From Ciborinia camelliae (Eukaryota > Ascomycota > Leotiomycetes > Helotiales > Sclerotiniaceae), in NCBI GenBank assembly GCA_025890175.1, contig JANPYM010000002.1:2721241-2785240 (forward strand): DNA of 64,000 nt. The letters run 5' to 3'. Each line of letters starts with the position of its first letter. Position 1 is the first letter of the stretch. A program made the translations under genes and the position numbers. A model generated the notes under the pieces. That model was not told the DNA's origin and ran no database searches. It worked only from the letters and a program-made list of their open reading frames with translations. This document shows positions 48,001 through 58,295 of the stretch, piece by piece.

Positions 48001-48173
48001 GTTTCTAATTGACCCGTTTCAACTGGTTTAAGATAATATGGAGCTTCTTTCCTGGCGAGAAGTTGTCGACAGAGAAGGGTTGAGAATATTGTTTTTCCAA
48101 CAAGTGTATTGGATGCCGCAAGGTGATAGACGGGAAGAGACCGAGAGAGAAGTGAGGGTGGTGGTCTGTACAT
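45064..48173 (-). CDS. bioDA: Bifunctional dethiobiotin synthetase / DAPA aminotransferase (BioDA)
   Basis: Biotin synthesis: the BioA part converts KAPA to DAPA using PLP and SAM, and the BioD part closes the ureido ring with ATP and CO2. Exons: 48173-47919, 47810-47531, 47444-46337 and 46267-45064, giving about 948 aa. BioD motifs are the P-loop ASNTLVGKT, KPVETG and LVEGAGGVHSP. BioA motifs are SYHGDTIGAMD, DEVFTGLYRLG and the PLP-Lys region AKLLTGGLLPL. The conserved BioD SPH segment expected after LFR is not visible at the exon 1/2 junction, so that border is uncertain or the motif is lost. A 13-residue in-frame tandem duplication lies in BioD, and a Thr/Pro repeat of about 88 residues interrupts BioA near residue 705. 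It sits head-to-head with BioF, as expected of the fungal biotin cluster. Confidence 0.88.
45533..45797 (-). repeat. 15-bp minisatellite encoding TTTPP repeats
   Basis: About 17-18 copies of a 15-bp unit (GTTGTTGTTGGTGGT on the plus strand), with scattered point variants (Leu, Ile and Pro substitutions). It is in frame in the BioA domain of BioDA, between the DWGVHS segment and the IWSIWSK strand that normally follow each other closely. Confidence 0.95.
47731..47808 (-). repeat. Exact 39-bp tandem duplication in BioDA exon 2
   Basis: Positions 47731-47769 and 47770-47808 are identical. The duplication is in frame and doubles a 13-residue segment (LNDHEIVTAISES) in the BioD domain, upstream of LVEGAGG. 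Perfect identity suggests a recent event. Confidence 0.95.
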
Positions 48174-48761
48174 TTTGGAGGGGAGGAATGGGGTAGACGA
48201 GAGGATTGGAAAGAAGCTCGGAATTGAGATCCAATTGATAAAATGAGCTACGATACCTAGGTACCTCCTCCTACCTTACCTACTGGGTATAAATTTGATA
48301 ATGAGGAGTGAGTGAGACAGCAATGGTGGGTATCTTGCACGGCTGACTAAGATAACACGTGGAAAAATAACACGAAAAATAACATGAAAAAATAGCGTGA
48401 TTGCCTGAGGCTTATCTCACTTTCAAACCTCCTAGGTAACCTGGGAGATTTAACGTTCTTATATTTTAGCTTCACTTTACGTTAATTACATAGTAATTCG
48501 TAAAATGTGTAAACCAACCTTGGAACCGAACCTATCAGCCTGAGGCAACAATACAATTTAACTTACCTAGGTAGGTAGGTTACAATAATAATCTCTTCCC
48601 ACCTCACTTAAACTTAACCTTAACCTTATAGCTTCATTATTATTATACCCACTCTGGATTTGGAGATGCACTACTTCGTATGTTTGACTTGCGGGGAATA
48701 TCCATGCTGTCGCAGCCTGCAGGTCCAACGGTTGGTACGCTCTTGGTCATGAGGTTACTAG
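48174..48761. promoter_or_regulatory. Region between BioDA and the BioF remnant
   Basis: About 0.6 kb. It should contain the BioDA promoter and, if BioF were complete, its N-terminal exons, but no BioF N-terminal motif could be found in any plus frame. Several CTAGGTAGG elements occur (about 48251-48262, 48430, 48566-48580, 48757-48769), the last directly at the point where BioF similarity begins. Confidence 0.45.
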
Positions 48762-49811
48762 GTAGGTACCCATAACGATGTTGAGGATTTGCGGAGGGTT
48801 TTGGAAAGTGTGAGACGAGAGGGGAGAGGGAGGAGTGTGTTTGTGGCGGTGGAGAGTTTGTATAGTATGGATGGGGATAGATGTCCGTTGCATGCCGTGG
48901 TGGAGGTTGTGAAGGATATTTTGGGGTTGGGTGGGATTGCGGAGGGAGGGAGAGGATATATTGTAGTGGATGAGGCACATTTGACTGTGGTTTATGGACC
49001 AGAGGGACGGGGACTGATTTGTGAATTGGGGTTGGAGGGGAAAACTTTTGCGAGATTACATACTTTTGGAAAGGCACTTGCGGGGAATGGTGGTATGTTT
49101 TCTCTCTCGTTTCCCTTTTAATCTTTCCATTTTAAAACCTATGAACTATGTCAGCATTTGATGATGAATATTCTAATCCTGGTATGGCTATCATCCTAAC
49201 CACCCCCCTGACACGCCACTACCTATTAAACTATGCCCGCCCCCTCATCTACAGTACTTCCCTTTCAAGTCCCTCCCATCTCCTCATCGCCGCCTCTCAC
49301 TCTCTTCTCCTTTCCTCCACCACCAACGCCCTACAATCTCATCTCCGTTCTCTTTCTCATCATTTCACATCTTTACTCTCTCAATTCCCGCCATCATCTA
49401 ACCTAAACCCACAACCCACAACCCCAAACCCCCACCCCAGAATCCGAGAATCTAAACTGGACACCCATTTTCTCGCTTCAGACCCCTTCAACAAAGGAGC
49501 TAGCAACCCATTGTCAAAAGGCAGGGTATAATGTACGAGCAATAATGAGTCCAACGGTCAAGAAAGGAAGTGAAAGAGTGAGTGTTTGTTTGCATGCTGG
49601 GAATACGGTTGAGGAGATTGAGGGGTTAGTGGGATATGTTAGGGAGTGGGTTGGAGTGATGGAGAAGAGAGGAGAGACTCAGGTTACTGGGGGGTTGTTT
49701 AGAAAGGGTGACCGTGAATCTGGATTAGGAGTGGGAAGTGAGGAGGGTTTTGCCGCTGCTGTAGCTGTAGGTTTAAAAGGGGTACGAGTAATGGAGAAGG
49801 CGAAATTGTAA
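48762..49811 (+). pseudogene. bioF: 7-keto-8-aminopelargonate synthase (BioF), 5'-truncated and frame-broken
   Basis: BioF joins pimeloyl-CoA and alanine to give KAPA with PLP. Only the C-terminal half is recognisable: HNDVEDL, then VDEAHLTVVYGPEGRG, LHTFGKALAG (PLP-Lys region), an intron (49093-49154), PLTRHYLLNYARPLIYST, PIFSLQTPSTKELATHCQ, then RAIMSPTVKKGSERV and LHAGNTVEE. The N-terminal part of roughly 180 residues is absent, and similarity begins right after a CTAGGTAGGTACC element. Between about 49350 and 49440 the reading frame must change, either by an indel in a C/A-rich tract or by an intron with the weak donor GTTCTC (49347-49440). The frame before the break runs into a stop at 49531. 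The DEAH context (LTV instead of STG) also departs from family consensus. Very probably non-functional. Confidence 0.7.
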
Positions 49812-50774
49812 TTATTATCTCCCCTGATGGGACTATATTGAAGAAAAAGGTTAGATGTATATATACAACCCACTTATATAAAAAAACTATAATAAGACAA
49901 AATTCGAGGGGTTCGAGAGAAACTTGGAGAAAGCAAGCACTTGGTTAATGTTAGCTATTGGTAACATTTTTTTTTATTTCCGAAGTGTACCTGGACGAAA
50001 TCACAAACCAATATACAAACAAATTCCGCAACACATCCAAGCAAGCAACCTAGAATATCCGTTTACGGGGTAATTGAATGGAAAAATTTACTCCTAAACC
50101 TACCTTGCGATCTTTCGTTCTAACTCGGGTCTCAGCGCCAATGCACTGTCGGGCTCTAGATTACAATAATTGAACTAAATATTCTCATTACTATCACGAA
50201 AAATATCTTAACCTAGATAAGCCCTCTATATACCTCCCTAGTACCTATCCAAACAACCTCAAATAAATTCGAAATATATACATATTTTTTTTCCAAAATC
50301 CCAACATTAGATACTGTAATATAGGTATAAATACCTATTGATTACGCTTAATCCTCACTCAAATTTACCTCGGCCAAGCCATCAAGCATCAAGCGAGAAG
50401 GAGGTTAAGGTTAATCAAATCCTACCTAGGTAGCTTCCTACCATTTAACCTACCAATCAGATAAGATAATTAGCAAGCGTCATCGACCTAGGTGGACGAT
50501 AATTTGTTGAGGTACTCGTACCCCGCTACCTAGATTATCCGGAGAACAAACCCCTCATTTTCTCCCCCTGTTGAGTCACGATTTTTAGCTTGCGTATTTG
50601 GAACTTAGGTAGTAAGGTAAGCTTAGCTTGGTTTTGGGAATATCTATCGGGTTAAGATTGTTGATACTTTCTTTCCTTTCTTTCTATTCTCCTACCTATG
50701 TTATAGACAGTGAAAGTGTATAGAGATAAATCTCAAATCTCAAATCTCCACTCAACCCATCCCTCAATCGCATC
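49812..50774. promoter_or_regulatory. Intergenic upstream of BioB
   Basis: About 1 kb between BioF and BioB in the same direction. It contains CCTACCTAGGTAGC near 50423 and a long pyrimidine-rich stretch before the BioB start (about 50665-50770). No gene is seen. Confidence 0.45.
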
Positions 50775-52194
50775 ATGGCGACCCTCAAAATTCCCTCCCT
50801 ATTCCATCCCTTCACACTCTTTCGCTCTACCACCTACAAAATTACCCCCATCTCCATTCGACTGCAAACCCAGATTCAATTCCAACCCTTATCCAGAAAC
50901 TATGGTACCGTCTCATCCGTTCCTCTCGAAGCTACCGAAACATTGGCCAAGAAGGACATCTATCAAGAAGCCCTCAACGCAACCGAGCCTCGAACCAATT
51001 GGACCAGAGAAGAAATCAAGGAGATCTATGACAAGCCGTTGATGGAATTATGTTGGGGGGCGGGGAGCTTGCATAGGAAATTTCATATACCGGGGGCGAT
51101 TCAGATGTGTACGCTGTTGAATATCAAGACGGGGGGTTGTTCGGAAGATTGTTCTTAGTGAGTTTTGTTTATTTTGATGATTTTTGTGTTGATTAATGTT
51201 ATCGTTTTTTCTTTTTGCACCATCGTTCTATTTCGATGCTTATGTTGGCAATCCATCCATCCAAACATGTAAGAGAATCCAAAAGTAACACTCACAATCC
51301 CTTAGCTGCGCCCAATCATCCCGCTACCAAACCGGTCTCAAAGCCTCCAAAATGATCTCCGTTGAATCCGTCCTCGCCGCCGCCCGCATTGCCAAAGACA
51401 ATGGCAGCACACGCTTTTGCATGGGTGCCGCATGGCGCGACATGCGAGGCCGCAAAACCAACCTCAAAAATGTCAAAACGATGGTCAGCGAGATTCGCGG
51501 GATGGGCATGGAAGTCTGCGTCACACTTGGAATGATCGATGCAGAACAAGCTCAAGAACTCAAGGAGGCAGGTCTCACGGCTTACAATCATAATGTGGAT
51601 ACGTCGCGGGATTTCTACCCCAAGGTGATCACGACGAGGAGTTATGATGAGAGGTTGAATACCATTAAGAATGTGAGGGATGCGGGGATTAACGTTTGCA
51701 CCGGGGGGATCCTGGGGTTGGGCGAGAATAAATCCGATCACATTGGGCTTTTGGAGACAGTTGCTACACTGCCTTCACATCCGGAATCATTTCCCGTCAA
51801 TATGCTGGTTGCTATTAAAGGAACACCATTGGAGGGAAATAAGAAGGTCGAATTTGAGAATATGTTAAGGATGGTTGCAACGGCCAGAATCGTCATGCCA
51901 AAGACGATTGTGCGGTTGGCGGCTGGAAGAGGAGAGTTGAGTGAAGAACAACAGGTTTTGTGTTTTATGGCGGGTGCTAATGCGGTCTTCACCGGAGAGA
52001 AAATGTTGACTACGCCTGCTGTGGGATGGGGCGTTGATTCTGTCGTTTTCAATCGGTGGGGATTGAGACCTATGGAGAGTTTCGAAGTCGATGCTTTGAA
52101 GAACGATAAACCTGTAGTGAGGGAGGCATTCCCGGCTACAGAGATTTTAGTGGGGGATAATGAGGCGGAGATGTCTGGTAGAACGGTTGCATGA
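50775..52194 (+). CDS. bioB: Biotin synthase (BioB)
   Basis: Radical-SAM enzyme that inserts sulfur into dethiobiotin, the last step of biotin synthesis. Two exons, 50775-51157 and 51306-52194, giving 423 aa. The basic, Ser/Thr-rich N-terminus without acidic residues (about 1-45) looks like a mitochondrial presequence, as expected for fungal BioB. The radical SAM cluster motif C-SED-C-SY-C is split by the intron (Cys codons before it, YCAQSSRYQTG after). Further blocks are FCMGAAWRD, YNHNVDTSRDFYP, CTGGILGLGE and a C-terminal AGANAVFTGEKMLTTP. It appears fully intact, in contrast to the neighbouring BioF. Confidence 0.96.
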
Positions 52195-53609
52195 TTTATT
52201 TAAAGGGATACCCATGGCGTTTGGTATGCTTATCACATCGAATGTTTTTAAGATTCGAACAATGGAAGTGCCGTTGCGCCACCATTGGGATTGGCGTATT
52301 GGACTGAGATCGACTGTACCGCGAAAATGTTTTGCGCTATCGTGTGTTGTCGTCTCGTGGGGTTTTTAGCGTTGCGTGTGTTTTTATTTCCATTTATAGT
52401 GGATGAGATGATTTATAGGTATGTAAAAGGGAAAACATGCAAGTTACATAGATGTTAGCTGCACAAATTATACCTAAGCTTCCCTGAGTCAAGTTTGTAA
52501 GTGAAGGTCTAGTACCACTGGTGACACAAAGCTCCGAGTCCCTAGTCTAGTATGATTCCACCCCCCCTTAAACCCCTTAACCCCCTTTACCATACAATCC
52601 TACTAGTATCATCATCCGCAACTCGGAATTCTCTCCTATCACCACTTCCCCCAATTACAACTTTCCCATAATCTTCCCATATACTCCGTACAATTCCATT
52701 TATAGATAGATGTGTACAATTTAAAACGCAGAAATTACCGAGTTCTTAACCTTTCATTCTCATTCTTCCTTTTATACAACCCCCTAACCCCCTACTCCCT
52801 ATTTTTTTCTCAGTTGACTCGAGATATTACAGCAGATAGTACCACCATATTACAACTTACTTCCCAATTCAAATTACGCCACAAGAGTAGAGTATCAAAT
52901 CTTCCAAGTTCTAACAGCATAACTTGAATCAAGATGTCTAGGCTCCTTTAAGTTTGAACTTCACCACTAGCAGACCCTGAAGAATATAATTAATACCTAA
53001 TATAATATACATGACGAGAATTTCCAAGCTAAAAGTTTGCAAGATAAAGGCTCACCCGGGACTAACTCCCGGCGAGGTTCAGGATATATAATAGTATTTC
53101 AAGAAATATTCTTATACCATCATGCTGAACTGAGATCTCTCTCAAACTAGGTAGTATTTTCATTTTCATTAATAGGCTATATTCTAATAGCTTTTGCTAT
53201 ACAGAAGGTAGAGTAATGAATTGAATAATATATTATATATCAGGGTATTTCAGTTAACCAGGTTGAGTGAGTGAGAATGTCGAATTTTGCTCTAGGAGCG
53301 AGTGTTGCGTCCTCTGGGTTATGTTATCTCGAGCATCGTATATTTTCGGTCAATATGAAAATCTACCTAGACAGACGAGACAGGTCAATCAATATCCTTT
53401 GCAAACGAATCCATACTAAACGACGATGGGGTCAAGAGTAAAATATGCCTATGCCATTTCCAACTGGCCGTCTGATTTCTATACAATTATATAATATAGT
53501 TAAGTTTATCCTGAAAGTATGCATTATACAACCGCCCAACTCCAATTCCCGGACTCCTGACTCCCAAATTAATAATAATTCCTGAACGTCTAAATAACCA
53601 AGAACTTCC
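52195..53609. other. Intergenic between convergent genes
   Basis: About 1.4 kb of AT-rich sequence. No gene, RNA or repeat is recognised. Confidence 0.4.
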
Positions 53610-54853
53610 TTAAAAAGGTAGGAAAGTTTTCCCTTTCGCATGTTGCTGTTGTCTCCCTTTTAACCATACTCCGAAAATATTCCCAGAGCATCCTACCACA
53701 ATGGACGATACACTGCCCAGAGTGATCGGATGCGAATACATGTACATTCCCAAAAAAGCTATCACCATTTTACTGGAAGCCTCCACCAACGAGTGGAAAT
53801 TTTGCGAGGACTTCTGCACAATCGATGCGGAAAAGAATAATATAGGGAAGATTCCGACGCAGGTATACATTATGGCCACGATAGTCGAGTACCGGATGTC
53901 GTATGGGAAACAATCGTTCATATTCTCGTCCGAGAAGTTTTCGATGATACAAGAGAGGGCCGATGCGATGATAAATATAAGTACATGGTTGTATAGAAAA
54001 ACTAGACATGTTAACCGGTCTGTTCCAAGCTCCAATGAAGGAAATTCATACCATCCCATTGACCAAGTTTGAGATTTGGCACAATCTTTGCCTTCCATGC
54101 TTCATATATACTGTGTAGTAAAAGATGTACGAGCATGAAAATATATCCAAGAAATAACATCATTACAGGGTCTTGAGTTTCAAGCGTTTGCTCAAGCCGT
54201 CGGTCCCCATAGCTTGCTTCAGCATGCGCATTTTCCGTAATCACCGATATGATTATGCCCGAGAATATTAGGAGGTAAGATTTAAACGCAAATGGAGGTA
54301 TTGGCGTTCCGAACAAAATGCTGTCGACGTAGGGGACCGTGAAGATGGTCGTAGTAGAGAGGAGTATGTATGTTGGCAATGATAGATATTGGAGCGCTGT
54401 GTAAGATATATAATTTGAGGCGAGAAGTAATATCGATAGAGGGAGCCCTGTATACAGATTTCTCGTTAGTATCATGCTGCTGTCCCTGATTCGTTCAAGT
54501 CGTGCAACATACATGTCTTCACCTTCTGTAGCTCCAGCCCCGCCATCTCCTTCAAATATCCGCCTCTTTTTAACAACCATATTACTGCAATGGCACATCC
54601 TGACTATTTAATCCAAGAGATCAGTTTGGCGCATTTTCTCGAAGCACGAAAGCTTTGTGCCGAATGAACCTACCTGAAGCGCCAGCAAGAAGAAGTTCAG
54701 GTTCCAGTATTTACCTGAGACAGCATATTTCAATATCAAAGCGAACATCGCACTAAAACCTCCGTACGCCACCACATCAAGCCATTTCCCCGATTCTCTT
54801 CCCCTACTCCTCGCAGGTAAATATCGATCCTTGCCATTCGAATAACCATTCAT
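53610..54853 (-). CDS. Nucleotide-sugar transporter-like membrane protein
   Basis: Multi-pass carrier of the drug/metabolite transporter superfamily, most like Golgi GDP-mannose/UDP-sugar transporters. Exons: 54853-54670, 54603-54052 and 54001-53610, giving 375 aa. Hydrophobic helices include a GGFSAMFALILKYAVS segment, ILLLASNYISYTALQYLSLPTYILLST and, in the last exon, a YNHVLIFIIASALSCII helix after a WDV turn typical of the family. The strict GALN substrate motif of Vrg4-type GDP-mannose carriers is not seen, so the substrate is open. The first ATG in this frame is at 54853; the frame is open further upstream without an ATG, so an extra 5' exon is possible. The intron 1 donor is GTTCAT. 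Confidence 0.78.
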
Positions 54854-55818
54854 CGCTATCGGGTTTTCGCAAGGTATGTTCTTCTTCTTCTTCGATGGAG
54901 CTTCGGTGTCGCACTCATAGTACGGACTGTAGAGATGGTTTCCGTCCCGGATCAATCCTTTGTTCTTCGCGGTTAAGATTATTTGATTGTGGTGGGTTTG
55001 GCAAAAGTAAAGGGACCAAGGAGTGCCAAGTATAAGGTTAAGGTAAGGTAGGTAAGCTCAGACCGACGGATTAAATTTCGCGTAAGGTTATATTCAGCAC
55101 CGTGTCTGAATCTGAGGTAGGTTATATTAATTCATCTCGTGATGATTATTCAAACGTACCTTAGTAGTAGGTATCCTTTGGAGTTTCTCTTCTATTTGTT
55201 CTATTTACACATTGGGGGGAAAATGGTTGTCTAGTGACATCTTACATGAGATCACGATCACATCTCGCATCAAATAGAGTATTAGGGTATTGGTATTAGA
55301 GGTACCTATTGCCTTGCCTATTTTCGATAGTTCGAACGGAGGGAGCGCAAGCAGTTCGCTCATTTTATTTGTGCTGGGTCCTGTATCAATTGTGATTAAC
55401 GATTGATTTCTCTTGTTCTACGATTTTTTAAAAATATGTGATTGATAAGGGGTCCTTGGAGCTTGGTTCTTTTTCTACTTTGTTAGCAGGTAATCCTTCT
55501 TTTCTCTTGGTAGGTCTCTTTGTTAGCAGGTTAGGTAGGGTGCAGGTACTTTTTATCTATTCGAGTTTCTATGTTGAAAGCATAAAATTCAAGGCATTTT
55601 TTATAGTCACTTTTTTTATAGTTCACTTTCTCTATTCACATGGTATCTAAAAGCTAATTTCGTATATGTATAATAATATTTTATTTATTTTATTGATCAA
55701 TAGATTGATTAGCTTAGCTATTCTATATTATTAGCTATAATCATCTATATCTGTGTATTTACTTAAGTGGATCTGCATTTACTTAAGTGGTATCCAAGGG
55801 GTTCGGTACTCCGATGAA
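54854..55818. other. Intergenic
   Basis: About 1 kb. It contains GGTAAGGTAGGTAAGC near 55040 and several GTTAGCAGG repeats (about 55480-55530). A possible unrecognised 5' exon of the transporter could start here. No gene is recognised. Confidence 0.35.
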
Positions 55819-56688
55819 TTATTCAGGTATATGATCCGGGAGTCCAGATCCATCTCCAATAGATTGTCGAGGTGTGTATGCTTGTCTGTCGATAATGCTG
55901 ACTTTTAATCTGCTTCTCAAAGATACAGGCATAGCCAACCAATCATCAATCTTCTTGCATTCGTAGCACAGTTTTTTACCCAGTGGAGGAACCCTGATTA
56001 TGATCTCTGGGATCATAACGTTGTACTTATGATGTTGATTTACAAAATACCGCCTAAGTGCTTCTTTACAGAGCACTCGCTCTGTGACATCTTGCAATCG
56101 ATGTTTTCGCGAACATTGAAGGTCTTGAACAATGAATGTTTTCAAGCGGCAGTAGGGAAAATCGTAATCACCGTACTGAAGCTCCAAGTAACTATCTATG
56201 TCAACTAAGGGTGGTCTAAGTTCGCAAATTCTAGCAGAACATTGGATAGAATGTACAACCTGTGACCGAATATGCATTGCAATAATGCCTAGTTGGGTAA
56301 AATCTGAGAACAATACAGAGTCGTATTGGGTATTGAAGAACGCTGGGTAGCAGTTACCTTCATAGGTCAATCTCTTGTAAACTTTCTTGGCTTCATTGAG
56401 ACTCAACCAATTGATACCGGAAAGCATCTCGGGAATTACTGACTGATTATGCGTGAATACCCCGTTCAAATCGTGGACAACAGGCTCTGTGATAGCCTCT
56501 TTCCAGATCATGAGTTGAAGTTCTCTGGGAAGCTTCGAAAAGCAGGTGAACCTATCAAACTTATCCTCGATTGTCAGTCTTTCAAATGCTCCACAGAGCA
56601 AGTCCATCTCTTGGGCGAAGTCAAATAACATGATGATTTTGTCTAGTGTTCTGTCCTTTGGTGTTAATTTTCTGTTGACGCTAGTCAT
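55819..56688 (-). CDS. 2EXR domain protein, copy 1 (289 aa)
   Basis: Single-exon gene of the fungal 2EXR family, an expanded Pezizomycotina group of unknown biochemical role. The diagnostic N-terminal block is FSKLPRELQLMIWKEAI at about residues 51-67, followed by INWLSLNEAKKVY. Near the C-terminus a module reads FIVQDLQC, then MIPEIIIRV and LCYECK. The same module occurs in the two other 2EXR genes nearby. No signal peptide or membrane segment. Confidence 0.85.
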   Translation of the reverse strand: MTSVNRKLTPKDRTLDKIIMLFDFAQEMDLLCGAFERLTIEDKFDRFTCFSKLPRELQLMIWKEAITEPVVHDLNGVFTHNQSVIPEMLSGINWLSLNEAKKVYKRLTYEGNCYPAFFNTQYDSVLFSDFTQLGIIAMHIRSQVVHSIQCSARICELRPPLVDIDSYLELQYGDYDFPYCRLKTFIVQDLQCSRKHRLQDVTERVLCKEALRRYFVNQHHKYNVMIPEIIIRVPPLGKKLCYECKKIDDWLAMPVSLRSRLKVSIIDRQAYTPRQSIGDGSGLPDHIPE

Positions 56689-57476
56689 CTTTCAGATTTT
56701 TGAAAAATGAGAAAAATGAGAATTGAAAAAAGGGCATATGTACCAGACTTATATATCAGGGATATATCCATTGTTCCGTTTTCATGGTTACTCATAGAAC
56801 AGAAGTCTGATGTCCAATCAGGCTCCAGGTGTTTCGTCGAGACATATTGTCTCCTGGGTAAGCCCACCAAAATCGATAAAGCATCCAACAGTCTATACCT
56901 TTCTTACTCGACGATTTATTTCATACATCGTGGAAAACTATATATTGTTCACTTGGCACAGTCCGTGAACATTCGACAGAACAATGCTTTCTGTTCGTTA
57001 GATTACTCGTTGAAAGTGGTCAGTTGATCAACTGATGGTAAAATAAATTGTGATATAATATGCATGTAGTATTGAACGTACGGAACGTACGTGACGCTTA
57101 TATGCCCGATAGCGTGGTCATTTGACCCAAAATCGCGACACTTTCATTTTATTTTCAGTAGTCTGGACCAGGAGGAGAAGCGATTTTAAGATACCGCTTG
57201 GTGTGAGTTTGATTGCTCAGCTTCATTCGTCTCATAGCTAACTTTCTAGTTAGCCAGGTCAAACTGGATGCTGTTCTCTGATCAGGTCTTGAACAACGCC
57301 CTCCCCCCACACTTTGAAACCTATAAATATCGGGGCCCATGCCCTGAGTTCTTGTTTTCATTCTTGAAACTTCAACAAAATTTGAAAATACAGAAACAGT
57401 AAATCAAATCTCTAACATTCAACAAGCAAACAATCTTCGAAAAATCATCATCGATCCATTTCACGATCTGTTCAGA
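56689..57476. promoter_or_regulatory. Divergent promoter between 2EXR copies 1 and 2
   Basis: About 0.8 kb between head-to-head paralogues. An inverted GAACGTACGGAACGTACG motif lies near 57075. Nothing else is recognised. Confidence 0.35.
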
Positions 57477-58295
57477 ATGTCAAATCAGAACGAATTAGTT
57501 AAGGCCGACGAGGAGCTGATGCCACAGCAGTATGAAGTTGCTGAAGCCCACGAGGATGCTAGTGCCCACGAGGAGTTGGTGCCACAGCACGAAGTTGTTG
57601 AAGCCGGGGGTGAATTGAGTCTCTTTTCCGAGCTAATTGTGGATCTCCGACGCTTGATCTGGAGAGTAATTATGGCACCAGAAACTAGAGGACTAACACG
57701 TGAGTTCCCTTATAGCCTTTATACCCCTTATCCAATCACTCTTCAAATCAACCATGAGAGTCGTGAGATGACACAAACCTACTATGAAAACATCTGGGAC
57801 ACACGTGATGCTATAGTCATTTGGCCACCAATGTTGTTCGACCTTAGTAGAGATTCCCTTTATATCGCAAACGACAGGCATATGTCTGACACAGTTAGAG
57901 CCTTGGGTAGGAACTTGCATCGGATTCAATCCATCGCACTACCATCCAGAATCATTCGCAGTGTCAATGGGATTCCCCCAACAGTTATATTTCCAATGCC
58001 AGTTATGACCTATCTTGGCATATGGCGATTGAATCACTCCGGACCGTTTCCTTTTCAAAATCTGACACACTTTATTGTTGAGGATCCGCCATGCAGTGTT
58101 ACATTGTTCCACCCACTGACTAATCCTTTTCATCGCATTTACCTTCAACAACAGATCGAGAATTTTTTCCTTGAAGAAAATCGCAATTATCCCGACACCA
58201 TGATTCCGACAGTAATCGTGCGATGCCAGAGGACAGCACCAAGTAGATGCCATCAATGTGGTTTGGAAGATAGACGCCTAACAAGTCGCCATTGA
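57477..58295 (+). CDS. 2EXR domain protein, copy 2 (272 aa)
   Basis: Single exon. An acidic N-terminus with an imperfect repeat (two copies of roughly ELMPQQYEVAEAHED / ELVPQHEVVEAGGE) precedes a variant 2EXR block: SLFSELIVDLRRLIWRVIM and INHESREMTQTYYENIW. In the usual motif LP-EL--IW the LP-E positions are replaced here by LIVDL. The C-terminal module is FIVEDPPC, then MIPTVIVRC and RCHQCG. Divergently transcribed from copy 1. Confidence 0.82.
   Translation: MSNQNELVKADEELMPQQYEVAEAHEDASAHEELVPQHEVVEAGGELSLFSELIVDLRRLIWRVIMAPETRGLTREFPYSLYTPYPITLQINHESREMTQTYYENIWDTRDAIVIWPPMLFDLSRDSLYIANDRHMSDTVRALGRNLHRIQSIALPSRIIRSVNGIPPTVIFPMPVMTYLGIWRLNHSGPFPFQNLTHFIVEDPPCSVTLFHPLTNPFHRIYLQQQIENFFLEENRNYPDTMIPTVIVRCQRTAPSRCHQCGLEDRRLTSRH

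Noticed and set aside
48643..49077. 144-codon minus-strand frame
   Set aside because: Antisense to the BioF remnant; His/Pro/Ser-rich and without family features.
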